Shown one piece after another: positions 8,827 to 19,800 of a stretch of DNA of 64,000 nt. This stretch comes from a virus. The first letter of the stretch is position 1; every line of letters begins with the position of its first letter. Where the stretch lies: positions 1 to 64,000 of IMG/VR virus record IMGVR_UViG_3300034104_002622; one strand, given 5' to 3'. The notes under the pieces are model-generated. The model saw only the letters and a program-made list of their open reading frames with translations, searched no databases and was not told where the DNA came from. A program made the translations under genes and the position numbers.

Positions 8827-9056
8827 TGGCAAAAAGCATCCCGAAAGTTAGCGGCATGGACTGGATTGTTGAGCAGCTCAGCCAGCAAGAAATGGAGCCT
8901 GACGAGTTCACGGCGGAAATGGTCATGGAGAAAACCAAGACGACTAACTCGTCAGTTCGTTGCCGCCTAGCAAGGATGTGCAAAAGCGGCGAATTGACAA
9001 AGCGAAAAGTCACATTGAACGGAACGCTAGCGAATGTTTACAAAAAAGCAAAATAG
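8826..9056 (+). CDS. Small winged-helix-like protein
   Basis: 76 aa. The pattern 'MDWIVEQLSQQEMEPDEFTAEMV...SSVRCRLARMCKSGELTKRKV' resembles a winged-helix DNA-binding unit: a helix, a recognition helix around the SSVRCRLARM segment and a basic wing. It overlaps the phosphoesterase stop, so they are coupled. Possible regulator; target unknown. Confidence 0.55.
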   Translation: MAKSIPKVSGMDWIVEQLSQQEMEPDEFTAEMVMEKTKTTNSSVRCRLARMCKSGELTKRKVTLNGTLANVYKKAK

Positions 9057-9115
9057 CTTAATTTCAATTAGATTTAATTTAATTATAATTTAACAATTCA
9101 AACAAATTCAATTCA

Positions 9116-11287
9116 ATGGCTATCGTAAATGAATGGCAACAAGTTAAGTCTTTTCCAACTCCAGTTCCTTCTGATCTTTTATTCTATGAAATAAAAGATT
9201 CAAACATTCCTAGGAATGAGAATTGGAATTATGGAGATCCACATCCTAATAAAACTAGGTATCCAGACCATGAATTGATTTTTGTTACTCCTGTTGTAAA
9301 AGGTTCTAATCCAAGCGCGGAACAACAATGGTGGTATGCTGCTAAGCGTGAGAATCAGGACGACTACAACTTCTCTTATACAAAAGCCGACATCGGTGGC
9401 ACAAGATTCGACGCTGTAGCTCGCACCTACGTCACGCTCCGTTCAGCGTTCACGCCAGACACTCCAGCAATGGGAGCGACTATGCCGAACGACCCTGAGT
9501 CCCTTTTTACTGGAGCTTACGTCCTCGCCGAGAAACGGCAGACTCGTATCGGTGAGCAGGAACTCGATTCTCTCTACGTCGCGGAAACGCACGTTTATGT
9601 GAAAAGGGCAACAATCACCAACAACGGTTTCAACGAAGCCCTCGGCGTGAATCTTTCCCGCACCACCACCCTGTATTACCGGGGCGAGACGGTTAGCGGA
9701 GTCGCTATCGAGACACTAGTGGCCGACGACAAAAACGCCTATTGGGGGACGCAAGTGAACCTCAAGATTTCTCGCTCTGGCGAGCAGCTTTCCGATAACT
9801 GGTTCGCCGTTACTGAGCAGCAGATCACCCTCAAGCGCGAAACTAGCGGGGCACTCACCGATGATTGGCCGATTGGGCAAGTCAAGAGTAAGGCCAGAGA
9901 AAACCCCACTCCACAGAAGTTCCGCGCAAGCACGAATGTAGTGCAGACCACCACCCCCATTGATCTTGCGGCGGCCAACGTGGACAACCTTCCGGCACCC
10001 GCTACACCTACCGGCGATGAGGTGGAGGTTCAAGTAACCAAGATCAATGATTACCGATACGAAAAGAAGATCACAACGGAGACAATCGACACGGATAACC
10101 CTTTGACGGGGACTGAGTGGGTTGCAGCTTTTGGCGGAGGAATCTTGACTACGGAGGAAACACTCGCATCTGAAAGAACGAATGCCGCAGGTGGATTTAG
10201 CATTATCAAAAGCAAAGTCACACCAATTGGTCAAGGTAAGTTCATTGAGGAAGTTGGGACGATGGATTCTTTCCCTTCATTATCAGGCTCCAAGTATGAC
10301 GCCGATCTTGACATCAATCTGCCATTTACCGAGCAAGTTGTTCAGGCGGGGACTAATAGTCCGGGTAGTGACACTGAACCTATTGACGAATACCGCTCTA
10401 AGGAACGCACCGTAGACCGTTCTGCTGTCCAAGCTGCACTAGCCGGGATTCATCTCACCCTGCCATCTCAGGAGAACATCCAACTCCCCAATGTCTTGAA
10501 GAGCGTTTCGGTTTTAGCGTCTCGTTCGGTAGGTAACGGCAACACTTACGGATGGGGTAACTCTTACAGCGGGTCAAACACTAGCTCGTTAGCCGTCAGT
10601 GCCGATCTGACTTACGAGATTGAAGAGGGGTATAGTGGGCCAGTTGCTTCCGAGATTCATGTGTTTTTCCTACCGTTAGGTGGATCATCTCCGGGAGATA
10701 TACTGGCTGCGGTAAATGCCGAACCGTGGCCAATGTATCGGCCTATCTCATCTCGCATCGTCATTTCTGGCAACGGAGGAAAACGATCTTTCTCAGAAAG
10801 TGTATCGGATAATTCTGCCTCGGCCAGTGAGAGTTCTTTGGTTTCTGCATTTACAAATGTAGGCGTACTGCCTGCAACTCTACACGGTACAATGGAAATT
10901 GGAGTAACATACTCCGATTTTACATCTCCAGCAGGGCTACTAGACGCGACTTGGGCAGCGAATGTTGCAGCCAATGAAGCGCGTGTTCAGGCTGTCCGCA
11001 ATGCTCTTGAAACAATTCCTCCAACTTATGCGGGGGAAGCAGTAACGCCCTTACAAAAGCAACTCCTACTGACGAAGCTAGAAACTATTGAGAGCACTAT
11101 GACCGTCAAAACCGACTTTGATCCCACTGATGCTGAAGTGATTGTATCACCTGATACTTTAGCAGCTACATCTCCGACAGGCATACAATACGGACGCTTC
11201 GTCAAATCTAGTTCCGCAAGCATTTATGGCTACGGAATGGTGCGCGTTACCGCAGTGGTTGTGGATCTCTCAGTTCTAGCCCCCTAA
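9116..11287 (+). CDS. Large virion protein (tail or fibre), unknown family
   Basis: 723 aa after an A/T-rich 59-bp gap that might hold a promoter. It has no membrane segment or enzymatic motif. The first 120 residues are aromatic-rich (DHELIFVTPVV, WWYAAKREN), the middle is Thr/Glu-rich and the last 180 residues Ser/Ala-rich. It is followed by two genes spaced 4 bp apart or overlapping, together forming a structural operon. It is probably a tail or appendage component. Confidence 0.5.
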   Translation: MAIVNEWQQVKSFPTPVPSDLLFYEIKDSNIPRNENWNYGDPHPNKTRYPDHELIFVTPVVKGSNPSAEQQWWYAAKRENQDDYNFSYTKADIGGTRFDAVARTYVTLRSAFTPDTPAMGATMPNDPESLFTGAYVLAEKRQTRIGEQELDSLYVAETHVYVKRATITNNGFNEALGVNLSRTTTLYYRGETVSGVAIETLVADDKNAYWGTQVNLKISRSGEQLSDNWFAVTEQQITLKRETSGALTDDWPIGQVKSKARENPTPQKFRASTNVVQTTTPIDLAAANVDNLPAPATPTGDEVEVQVTKINDYRYEKKITTETIDTDNPLTGTEWVAAFGGGILTTEETLASERTNAAGGFSIIKSKVTPIGQGKFIEEVGTMDSFPSLSGSKYDADLDINLPFTEQVVQAGTNSPGSDTEPIDEYRSKERTVDRSAVQAALAGIHLTLPSQENIQLPNVLKSVSVLASRSVGNGNTYGWGNSYSGSNTSSLAVSADLTYEIEEGYSGPVASEIHVFFLPLGGSSPGDILAAVNAEPWPMYRPISSRIVISGNGGKRSFSESVSDNSASASESSLVSAFTNVGVLPATLHGTMEIGVTYSDFTSPAGLLDATWAANVAANEARVQAVRNALETIPPTYAGEAVTPLQKQLLLTKLETIESTMTVKTDFDPTDAEVIVSPDTLAATSPTGIQYGRFVKSSSASIYGYGMVRVTAVVVDLSVLAP

Positions 11288-11291
11288 CACC

Positions 11292-11972
11292 ATGGACGCA
11301 GGAAACTTACAAGCAATCATAGACGAAGCGCTGAAGTCCGCCTCGGATGAAGCGAACCGCCGCTTGGCTGCGCAGGATAAAAAACTACCACCGATCAATA
11401 CTACGGTTGAAGCGTCAGGCCAGACAAACTACCGTCAACCTGCACAGCTTGAGCAGCGTGTTACAGAGATGCGTTTCGACCCCCCACCGCCCGTAGCACC
11501 TAAGCCGGAAGGAGTAATAGGTGACACCCTTCTACTCAGCGCCGGGAGCGGCGATGGGCAGGCTCATCAATGGAAGGTCACAGCCGCGACGAATCAAGGA
11601 GTGAACGTGACGGGTGGCGTTTTTCGCAGTCAAGGGGATTTCGACCAAGCGGATGTGCCCGATGTTGTTGAGTTGGAAGTAGGGGCTAGTGGGTATGTAA
11701 TCCTTACCGTTATCCGCGACATTGATTCCCGCGAAGTAGTTGAGATACCAGAAATCTCGTATGTTGAAGGCGACCTGCCCGAATCAGATTACAACAATCA
11801 AATTATCCCGCTCGCCAAAGTCACCTTTGAAGATGGAGTAATAACCAACATCCTCCAACTAAAATTTGAAGAGTTGCATGTATTCGAGGATCTGGTGGTG
11901 GTCAATGGGGAATTTAGGTTTGCTGAGTTGCTGATGGCTGGGCGCAAAATTTACGAGCTACCACCACCATGA
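11292..11972 (+). CDS. Structural operon protein, unknown
   Basis: 226 aa. A helical N-terminus (AIIDEALKSASDEANRRLA) is followed by a Pro-rich linker (PPPPVAPKPEG) and a beta-rich domain of about 150 residues. The stop overlaps the next start by 4 bp. The pattern of an N-terminal helix tethering a beta domain suggests a virion adaptor. Confidence 0.45.
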   Translation: MDAGNLQAIIDEALKSASDEANRRLAAQDKKLPPINTTVEASGQTNYRQPAQLEQRVTEMRFDPPPPVAPKPEGVIGDTLLLSAGSGDGQAHQWKVTAATNQGVNVTGGVFRSQGDFDQADVPDVVELEVGASGYVILTVIRDIDSREVVEIPEISYVEGDLPESDYNNQIIPLAKVTFEDGVITNILQLKFEELHVFEDLVVVNGEFRFAELLMAGRKIYELPPP

Positions 11973-12967
11973 GTCAGGGAGTCTATACACGGATGAAGCG
12001 GTTTGAGTTTGTCAAAGGCTGGGTTACTGGTGGGACAGATCCAGCGGACGGCAGTGTGGAGTGTGGAGATGGAACACACTATCCCCTAGAAGCTACGCTC
12101 GACCAGATTGCAGAAATTTATTATAGGGCTAGGGATTCCTATTTGACCGGATCAATAACCACAACATACACATCTAGTTCTGCTCCTGAATTACTAGCAA
12201 TAACGACAACTGGATTTACAGGGACACCCTCGACCGATTTAGTTGAGTCTGGGGTAACGTCTGAGGGGGAAACTACTTTATCACAAAGAGCTTACTCAAC
12301 AGGGGACGTTGCTGGTTTTGCTCAGTATTTTGGAAGTGCTTACAGTGTTAATGGACAGGATTTCTATGATGCAAATAGTGAGTTAGCTATCTACTCGTTG
12401 CCGTTCAATAGTTATAACTCTAGATCTGGATTGACTCAGAATTTTTTTACTACTTTTTCAGAGGATGCGGTTCGCTTTCACCCTATAACTATGCCGTCTT
12501 TCTATTCGGCGTATCACGAAATCTATCGTAATGATACTACTGCCCCCCAGTCAGGCATATACATTTACGAAGCAATCTCTTCCTCAACAGGAGCATTCTC
12601 TTCCTCAGGAGGAGTGCAAATAGCGTGGATTGATGATAACGAATCTGGAAATCCATTAGATCCGTTAAATAGAAAATTTATCAATTTTCATTTTGCGCTT
12701 CGACAAAATTTTATATATGGTGGCGCTGAGCCATCTTATTCGACATTTCAGAGCTACGATACTTCAAATACTTTAGTCAATTTTAATGTAGAGCTTTCCA
12801 CTTCAACTCTTAGTTGCCCACTTTACGCTGGGAATCGTGGTTATGCCGCGTTTGACGGAATAACTCATTCAGGAGGAATAAATTTAGTGGTGACTAAATG
12901 GTGGCCATACGCCAAGGACTCCCCCGCTGTCCCTGTCTGGGACGCGGATACGGGGTTAAAACTCTAA
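11969..12967 (+). CDS. Probable appendage protein, unknown
   Basis: 332 aa, Ser/Thr/Tyr-rich and beta-rich, with few Lys. Composition and the end position of the operon fit an exposed appendage or receptor-binding tip. 'EFVKGWVTGGTDPADGSVECGDGTHYP' at the N-terminus may be the anchoring part. The codons from about 12,120 on are more A/T-rich than the 5' part, which could mark a module boundary. Confidence 0.45.
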   Translation: MSQGVYTRMKRFEFVKGWVTGGTDPADGSVECGDGTHYPLEATLDQIAEIYYRARDSYLTGSITTTYTSSSAPELLAITTTGFTGTPSTDLVESGVTSEGETTLSQRAYSTGDVAGFAQYFGSAYSVNGQDFYDANSELAIYSLPFNSYNSRSGLTQNFFTTFSEDAVRFHPITMPSFYSAYHEIYRNDTTAPQSGIYIYEAISSSTGAFSSSGGVQIAWIDDNESGNPLDPLNRKFINFHFALRQNFIYGGAEPSYSTFQSYDTSNTLVNFNVELSTSTLSCPLYAGNRGYAAFDGITHSGGINLVVTKWWPYAKDSPAVPVWDADTGLKL

Positions 12968-13100
12968 TTTGACACGCTCGCGTAATCTGCTCTTTCAAAC
13001 AAATCAAATAGGGTGACAATCCCTAAAACTTTATTGGATTTTAATTATTTTCAATCTTCTCTTGTCTTTTAAGCAAGGGGTAATTACTATTTCTCAAAAG

Positions 13101-13763
13101 ATGGCAAAGCAAATCACATTAGAAGAGGCGATTGTTCAGTTTGGGCCGCTTGTTTCCACAAGGGTAGAAATTGAAGATGCAATTCGTGAGGCGGTTACTC
13201 GCATTTATGAAATGGGTCGTTACCCCGGTACCATTCGCGAACTTTCTTTTAGTGATGGAGATTTTGTTAATGAAGATGATTTGATGTTTTTGTATCTGGA
13301 TGATTCTCTTTACGATGGAATGATTGGTTTCCGTAACAAGAATAGGGGTTGGTCAATCATGGATCAAAGCATTCTCTATTTGAATAAATTGAATGGAGGC
13401 GATATGTCGCTGATTGACATGGGACAGGTTGAAATCACTGTTGATTCCCAGCTTGTTTTACGCAGGAAATACCGTATGCCTCTTGGATTCACCATATCTG
13501 GTGGACCTTATTACGCGTTAATGAAGCTGGAAGCTCCTACACTTCTGCATAATACTATTATTCCAATTCACTCAATTGGAGCTTTGAAGGCTGCGATCAT
13601 AGCAATTAGTTATGAGTATGTGAATGATGATGAAAGAGCTCAATTCAATTGGAGTAAATTTACTCAACTAATGCAACTTTCCGAAAGGCAAGTTGAAGGA
13701 TCTAAAAAATACCACATCGGCATGGACTCAAGTCTACGCCGTCGTCCAACTCAATTCATGTAA
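13101..13763 (+). CDS. Possible tail-tube/connector protein
   Basis: 220 aa from ATG 13101; an in-frame TTG at 13062 is possible but AAAAG precedes the ATG. The N-terminal 'ITLEEAIVQFG...IEDAIREAVTRIYEMGRYPGT' helix resembles the start of podovirus connector or tail-tubular proteins, which cap the portal. It lies just upstream of the ejection proteins, as in T7-like phages. The family match is from memory and weak. Confidence 0.5.
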   Translation: MAKQITLEEAIVQFGPLVSTRVEIEDAIREAVTRIYEMGRYPGTIRELSFSDGDFVNEDDLMFLYLDDSLYDGMIGFRNKNRGWSIMDQSILYLNKLNGGDMSLIDMGQVEITVDSQLVLRRKYRMPLGFTISGGPYYALMKLEAPTLLHNTIIPIHSIGALKAAIIAISYEYVNDDERAQFNWSKFTQLMQLSERQVEGSKKYHIGMDSSLRRRPTQFM

Positions 13764-13767
13764 AAAT

Positions 13768-15429
13768 ATGAGTGAACGTAATTCACGCTTAAACGAAGAC
13801 ATTGCACCAAGGCTGGGGCAAGATCCCGGACTGCCCACAAAGCAGGAGAGGACTGAGATTGCACAGGCGCGGAGAAGGGAGCAGGATATTGGTAAGTTTG
13901 CCCGTGAAGCTAAGAGGAATGGCGACTTGCGAGGGTATCTTGAAGCTGTTAGAGCGGGTTATACGAATCGTGGGATAGAAAACACTAAGGACAAGGATGC
14001 TCGTTACCGCGAGACTGGATACCAGCGCTTTGTAGCGGGTTCTACGGGGGTTGGCGGACAGCAGCCCGCTGGAGGCGCACAACCAACATCTCGCCTAGAT
14101 GCCAGCCCCACGCCGAGACTGGACGCACAGGGAGCTGCTGGGACATCCCCAGAGAACCCCAGAAGCGCTGCACAGGGATCTAGTGGTGGCCAATGGGTGA
14201 ATGTAGGTGGAGCACCATCAGCAGCCCCTGTAGGCACTACAGCGCCAGTAGCAGGGCAACCAGCAGCGCCAACCAAGCCTAAGTCATTCTTTGAGGAGAG
14301 AGCTTCTGGCAGACAGGCATTTGTGGACACCGTTGGAACTCTTCGCGGTAAGCAAGGCGGAATGACTCCAAAAGAGACTGAACAAGCTAAGGCTCGTGGA
14401 GCAGCGCTTGGCCTTACCCCTCAGCAGATACAGGAAACACTGGACGGGCAAACCGATCTTTCTCCTGAGGCTATTGCTGGCAGAGCCAAGGGGAGGAAAG
14501 AAGAGGCTTACCAGAAGGAATTTGGGGACAGTGATAAGCAATGGGCTAAGCTTCTTGAGAAGTATCCTGATCAAAAAGCAATGCTAGAAGGGCTCACTCC
14601 TCAGCAGAAAAAAGACGCTTTGGCAAAAGGCAAAGAAAATGCTGGAGAAAAGATTGCTAGTGCAAAAGCAAAAGGGGGTCGGGCAGGTAGAGAAGTTCAA
14701 GATTCTTTGGATAGAATTGATGCCTTCATGGAAAAAGCTGATGATGCCTCAGCCACAAGAGAAGGATTCAAAGATTCTCGCTCAAAAAGACTATCTGAAA
14801 AACCAATGCTCGTAGGGGGTAAGGATGTTGCGAAAGCTACGGATGAGGATCGTCGTATGTGGGCGGAAGAGAGCCAACGCAGGAAAGTGGACGCTAATCG
14901 TCCTTCGTTAAATCAATTCATGGATTCATTAGATGATTCCCCTGGCCCTCTTGATAAGCGTCCTGAGATGGACGCTCGTGGAATGCTAGCTGATCAACAG
15001 CCTATTCTTAATGAAACTGCATTACGTAGTGACGCAAAACCGAAAACATTGAGAAATGATTTAGAGGCTACATTAAAAGGCGCTTATGATGTGACAATCG
15101 GAGACTACCAAAGATACAACATCAAAAACAACGCCGAAGCAAACAAAGCAAAAGAACAAGGAAAACTTAAAGAGAATGATGCGTTGATCAATGCCATAAA
15201 TTACACTCATGGGAATACGGGTGACGCAAAAATACCAACCAGTGAGGATATTTCTGCCTACGCTCAAAAAAACAAAGTGTCAGTGAAGGAAGCTGGTAAA
15301 ATATTAAAGAAGAAATCCGCCGAGGCTAGAGGCGAGGCCCCCACAGCACAAATTGACACAAGCAAAGCCTCTAAGGAATTTCGCTCTGGTTACGACAACC
15401 TCAGAGCGCTAGAATCATTCACTATTTAA
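13768..15429 (+). CDS. Internal virion/ejection protein 1, unknown
   Basis: 553 aa from the ATG just after the preceding stop; the upstream in-frame extension overlaps that gene. It is very rich in Lys, Glu, Ala and Gln, with a disordered Ala/Pro/Gly segment at residues 90-175 and long amphipathic helices after. No Cys-rich or catalytic motif is seen. It is the first of three adjacent large helical proteins, the typical set of ejection proteins that enter the cell with the DNA. Confidence 0.55.
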   Translation: MSERNSRLNEDIAPRLGQDPGLPTKQERTEIAQARRREQDIGKFAREAKRNGDLRGYLEAVRAGYTNRGIENTKDKDARYRETGYQRFVAGSTGVGGQQPAGGAQPTSRLDASPTPRLDAQGAAGTSPENPRSAAQGSSGGQWVNVGGAPSAAPVGTTAPVAGQPAAPTKPKSFFEERASGRQAFVDTVGTLRGKQGGMTPKETEQAKARGAALGLTPQQIQETLDGQTDLSPEAIAGRAKGRKEEAYQKEFGDSDKQWAKLLEKYPDQKAMLEGLTPQQKKDALAKGKENAGEKIASAKAKGGRAGREVQDSLDRIDAFMEKADDASATREGFKDSRSKRLSEKPMLVGGKDVAKATDEDRRMWAEESQRRKVDANRPSLNQFMDSLDDSPGPLDKRPEMDARGMLADQQPILNETALRSDAKPKTLRNDLEATLKGAYDVTIGDYQRYNIKNNAEANKAKEQGKLKENDALINAINYTHGNTGDAKIPTSEDISAYAQKNKVSVKEAGKILKKKSAEARGEAPTAQIDTSKASKEFRSGYDNLRALESFTI

Positions 15430-15432
15430 CCA

Positions 15433-16824
15433 ATGCCATACGAAACCTACACAAATGATTCGGACGCTCAGTTTGCAGCGCAGATTGACCGTTACAAGCT
15501 TGGACCGGGAGTAAGTCCGGGTGGTAATGCTTTTGCTGCTTCTGAAGCCATGATGGATTCCTTGGGGAATGACAACATGAACGTGGCTAAGTTGATGCAA
15601 GCAAGGGCTGCGTTGCACGGAAGCTCAATGGATACGAGGAAGTTGATCAGTGATGACCGGATGCTGAAGCAGGATTTGGACGAGTTTGATTCTTACAGTA
15701 AGATGATGGAAGCTGGTGTCACTGGCGACCCGCTAGAGGACGCAAAGCTTCGCAAGAGGGCTGTATTGCAGTTTGGTGACAATGAGCGCGTGAATAGGCA
15801 TTTGAGCGCCTTTGCTGCGGCAGATGCGGGAGTGATCCAAGGACGTAAAGCTATTTCTGAAAACCGACAGCTTGATTACGAGGATGAAACTTGGGACGAG
15901 CGTAGGGATCTTGATCGTCAGATGCTCTCAATAAGTAAGCAAAAAAATGATTTGGAAATGGTTAGGCAGAATGATCTTATGACTGCTACTAACGAGAATG
16001 TTGGGACGCTTGTGTATGGGAGTGCTGGAGCAATGATTGATAAGAATGGCGCTCTTGCTTCATCAATAACGAAGGCAGCTTATCATTTAAGGGATGACCT
16101 TGAGATGAGTAAAGCTCTTGGAAAAGCTTCTTCAGTAATGTCTCAGACTTACGGATTGGAGTCAGTGTATGCTGAGCGTCACAAGAAAAACGCCCCAGCC
16201 ATGGCGGTAATATCCCAAAAGGTTGGAATGAATGCTGATGACATTGACGATCCGGCGATGTATGACGTTTTTTTAGCCAAGGCTAAAGCTGTGATTGAAA
16301 GTGGGCCAGAGAATGAAAAGGAAGGAGCTTTAGCGGCTCTTGATAACCACGCTTCGATGAAAGGGATTTTCTTGCAGAGAAGTGCCTTGGAAAAAGATTT
16401 CAACTCCCACCTAGATAAAAGGCCAGCAAACCTATCCAGTCCTCAAGGGGAGGAGTGGAAGGCTGGGCTTGTAGCTCTTAGGGAGAAAGCAACATTTATT
16501 GGTGGTCATATCGCCAAGAAGCAAGAAGAGCTCAACGACCAGCTTTCTAAGCAGGATGCGTATACGAAGGCTGCACTTCAGATTCAACGGATGAAGAAAA
16601 ATGACGCTGAGATGAAAAATTCAGCATCTCGCATTATGTTAGCTGAGCGCGCTCATGAATGGAACGTAGAAAAATTTAGCAGGACGGAGAAGTTAAGGCT
16701 TTTGCAAATGGCTATGCCTGATAAGAAAAAAGCAGAACTTGAAGTTGAATTGGAACTTCTTAAGAATGAATTTGAGGAGATGGAGTTGAACTCCTCTTCT
16801 GGAAATGGCTCGCTTATTGATTGA
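15433..16824 (+). CDS. Internal virion/ejection protein 2, unknown
   Basis: 463 aa, almost entirely alpha-helical by composition, with heptad patterns at residues 140-180 and 370-450 (MVRQ..., LVALREKATF...KKQEELNDQ). It lies 3 bp after the previous gene and 18 bp before the giant gene. One copy of the 16-bp palindrome sits inside it (16272-16287). The ejection role is inferred from position. Confidence 0.55.
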   Translation: MPYETYTNDSDAQFAAQIDRYKLGPGVSPGGNAFAASEAMMDSLGNDNMNVAKLMQARAALHGSSMDTRKLISDDRMLKQDLDEFDSYSKMMEAGVTGDPLEDAKLRKRAVLQFGDNERVNRHLSAFAAADAGVIQGRKAISENRQLDYEDETWDERRDLDRQMLSISKQKNDLEMVRQNDLMTATNENVGTLVYGSAGAMIDKNGALASSITKAAYHLRDDLEMSKALGKASSVMSQTYGLESVYAERHKKNAPAMAVISQKVGMNADDIDDPAMYDVFLAKAKAVIESGPENEKEGALAALDNHASMKGIFLQRSALEKDFNSHLDKRPANLSSPQGEEWKAGLVALREKATFIGGHIAKKQEELNDQLSKQDAYTKAALQIQRMKKNDAEMKNSASRIMLAERAHEWNVEKFSRTEKLRLLQMAMPDKKKAELEVELELLKNEFEEMELNSSSGNGSLID

Positions 16825-16842
16825 TAACTATTACATAAAACA

Positions 16843-19800
16843 ATGAATTTCGATAATTATGACTACGGTAGCAATACAGATCAACTTCAAGAAGATCAGC
16901 CAATTAAGGCTCCTGTGGAGTTTGATTTCACTGATGCACTGGGAATTGTTAAGGCCGATAAATGGGTTGGAGCAAACCAAACTCGCCGCATAGCCACTGT
17001 AGACAAGGCTTTTGAAAAGATTGTCGAACAAGCCGAATCAGACAAATCACGTAAGATTAAATGGAATCGCCTTGGTGGAAACAAGGAGCTAGTCGAAATG
17101 CCTTTGTTTCATTCGGATGGAAGCTGGACATCCCAAGGGAAAGAATGGCTTGGTCAGCAAAGGAATTATCTAGAAGCTGCCGCTAATGACGAAACTGGTG
17201 GGATGGTAGTAAATCCTTTGTCTGGAGAATTTGAGATTGCTTCGCATTTGGCCCCGCTACTTGGAAGGAAGCAAAAACAATTTGATCCATTCAAGGATTT
17301 TGACGACATCAAACAAGATGTGGAAAGTGAAGTCGTTGATGGCAAGCCACGAGATTTTACATATGAAGCATTTCTTGAGCGAGTTAATCAAGGTAAAGAT
17401 CCTGATTCTCCATCTGCAATTGATCCTGATAACAAAGCGATGCGTGAGCAGTTTGAATCGCGTAAAAGATTAAATGATTTTGATCCTTCTACAATGGGCA
17501 ACACTCCATTTTTAATGAAAGAGGGAGTCCCTATTTTCAATCCCAAAATGCTCAATGAGCCAACAAAAATTGAAAGCGCTATTGAAACTTCTGAATTGTC
17601 TGTTGCTGATAAGAAAATGGCCCTTATCAATTTTCGTGACACTTACAATAAACTTGGTGCCGGAATAGTTAATGAGGTTTCAGATGCAGATGATATGCAG
17701 ATGCACAAGATGCCTTTGAATGCAATTGCTGATATTTTTGGCGTTGACCGTAATAATATTAGCAAACGCTTTCGTGACCATATGGCTCAGGAAGGTGGCA
17801 AGGGTTCACTGTATACTTTCATTAAAGAGAATGAAGCTGAGTTTAGTGGTGAACAGTTTGGATGGGCTGATAAACTCAATAATGCTTTTTGGAATGCTAA
17901 CCGCTCAACAGGTGGTGGTGCGTTATGGCTACTTACTGCTGGACAGAATAAAGGAGTGAATCAATTTCTTTCTGATTCAGCTCGTTCTTCCGATAGTGCT
18001 TTTGAAGGAATGGGAGGAGTTGAGAACTACCGTGTGCTTGGAATGGATTTCACCAACAAGGGCATGTATGACATGGCTGGGCAGGTTGCTTCAATGCTTG
18101 CTACTGGCGGTGCTAGTTTGGCTTTGAAGGGTGGTATCAAAGCGGCTGGCACAGTTGCTGGCGCTACTGCTGGTTCTCTTGTTCCTAAAGCTGGTGTTCT
18201 TGGAGCTGCGGCAAAAGGAGTGATGGCTTCAGATGAGGCTATTTTAGCCGCGACTAAAGCTCTTGCCCCAAACACTGCTAAGAATTTAACGATCAAAGCG
18301 CTTCGTGATCCATCTGCTTACATTGGTGGTCTTCAAGCTTCGGGTATGTCTTTTGGTTCCACCTTTAATCAAGTGATGGAAGAAACTGGTGACTATGATT
18401 TAGCTACTAAAAAAGCTAACATCGAAGGTATTTCCAGTGGTCTTTCTGCTTTTATTGCTACATCTGTTTTCAACCGGATTGCTCCGGGTGCTGAAAAGAT
18501 GATGACAGGGGTTGAGGGATCGTTGAGCGGCAGCATTGCGTCAAGGATAGCATTTGCCAAGGCTAGTGGCAGCTCCGCTACAAGAAAGGCGACTATTAAA
18601 GCCTTTGAAGACTTAGCTACAGACGAGGTGACCCGTAAGCTCTTATCTAAGGGAATGGCTGAAGCGGCGGATAAAGCTGCTAAACAAGCTGGACTAAAGG
18701 GATTTGGTCCTGCTGCTGGCGTTGTTTCGGAGTTCTTTGAGGAATCTACAGATACAGCACTCAATGATGTCATTAGCGCCGTATTGGATGATTCCAAGAC
18801 TTGGACGGATACTGTCTGGGACAACATCGGGGAGAAGTTTAGCGAGTATATGGCTGCTGGTGTAATGGGTGCTTTTGGTGGCGCTATGGGTGAAAGCGTT
18901 GGTGGTCTTACTTCGTTCTCCAAAGCCAGTCGAGAACAGCGAGCCAAAGCCGTAAAGGAACACGCATTTGCCAAATGGGAGACGATAAAAGGAAACATTG
19001 ATAGTTTTGGTGAATCAGAGATTGCTGACAAGGATGGTAAGTTTCGCCCTATTGCTGAGTTTTTAGCTTGGGATGGAGCTACTTCAGAAGAGAAAAGTAA
19101 GGCATTGGTAAATGCCGCTAGGGAGCGCACAGGGCTCCAGATCTCTCTTGAAGGGCGAGCAGTCGCTCCGGTAGTCGCAAAGCCCCCTGAGGCAGTAGAG
19201 AAGCCCAAGGAGGGAGCTTCTATAATGGATGACCTATTTGAGTCCAGACCAAAGGACGAGAATGGTAACGACATGGAATGGCAGGAAGCTAAGATCACCT
19301 ACGGACCAGAGCATAAGCTTGTGTTGGGTGGCAAGGAGGTAACGATGCAGCAGGTTGACCTTCCAAGGGATGAAGGGGTGGGAGCTCTCATTACCGATGC
19401 TGACGGCAAGAAGACGCACATCTCGGCTGCAAAGGCGAAGAAGATGCTAGAGGAGTCTAAGCCCCTTAAGAAAGGGCTTCGCGTCGGAGCTAGTCCTGAG
19501 ATGAAGCAAAGAGCAGCAATGCTTGAAAGATTTTCCGCTGATTCAAACCCAGCGCAATATGCAAAGAAAAATGAAACCAGTAAACAAAGCACAACAGTTG
19601 ATGCAGATAATAAGCAAATCGCACCTCCCAGCGAAACGCGTTCAAGAGATAGCGCTCCGCCCCAAGATGACGGCGATAGCGGAATTGCAGGGGATGGCGG
19701 GGCTAAGCAGACACGACAGTCAGACATTGGTGCACCTACTTCAACAACCCTAATTCCAGCGGCACAGAAACTTTTAGATGAAAAGGTTTCTGAAGAACGT

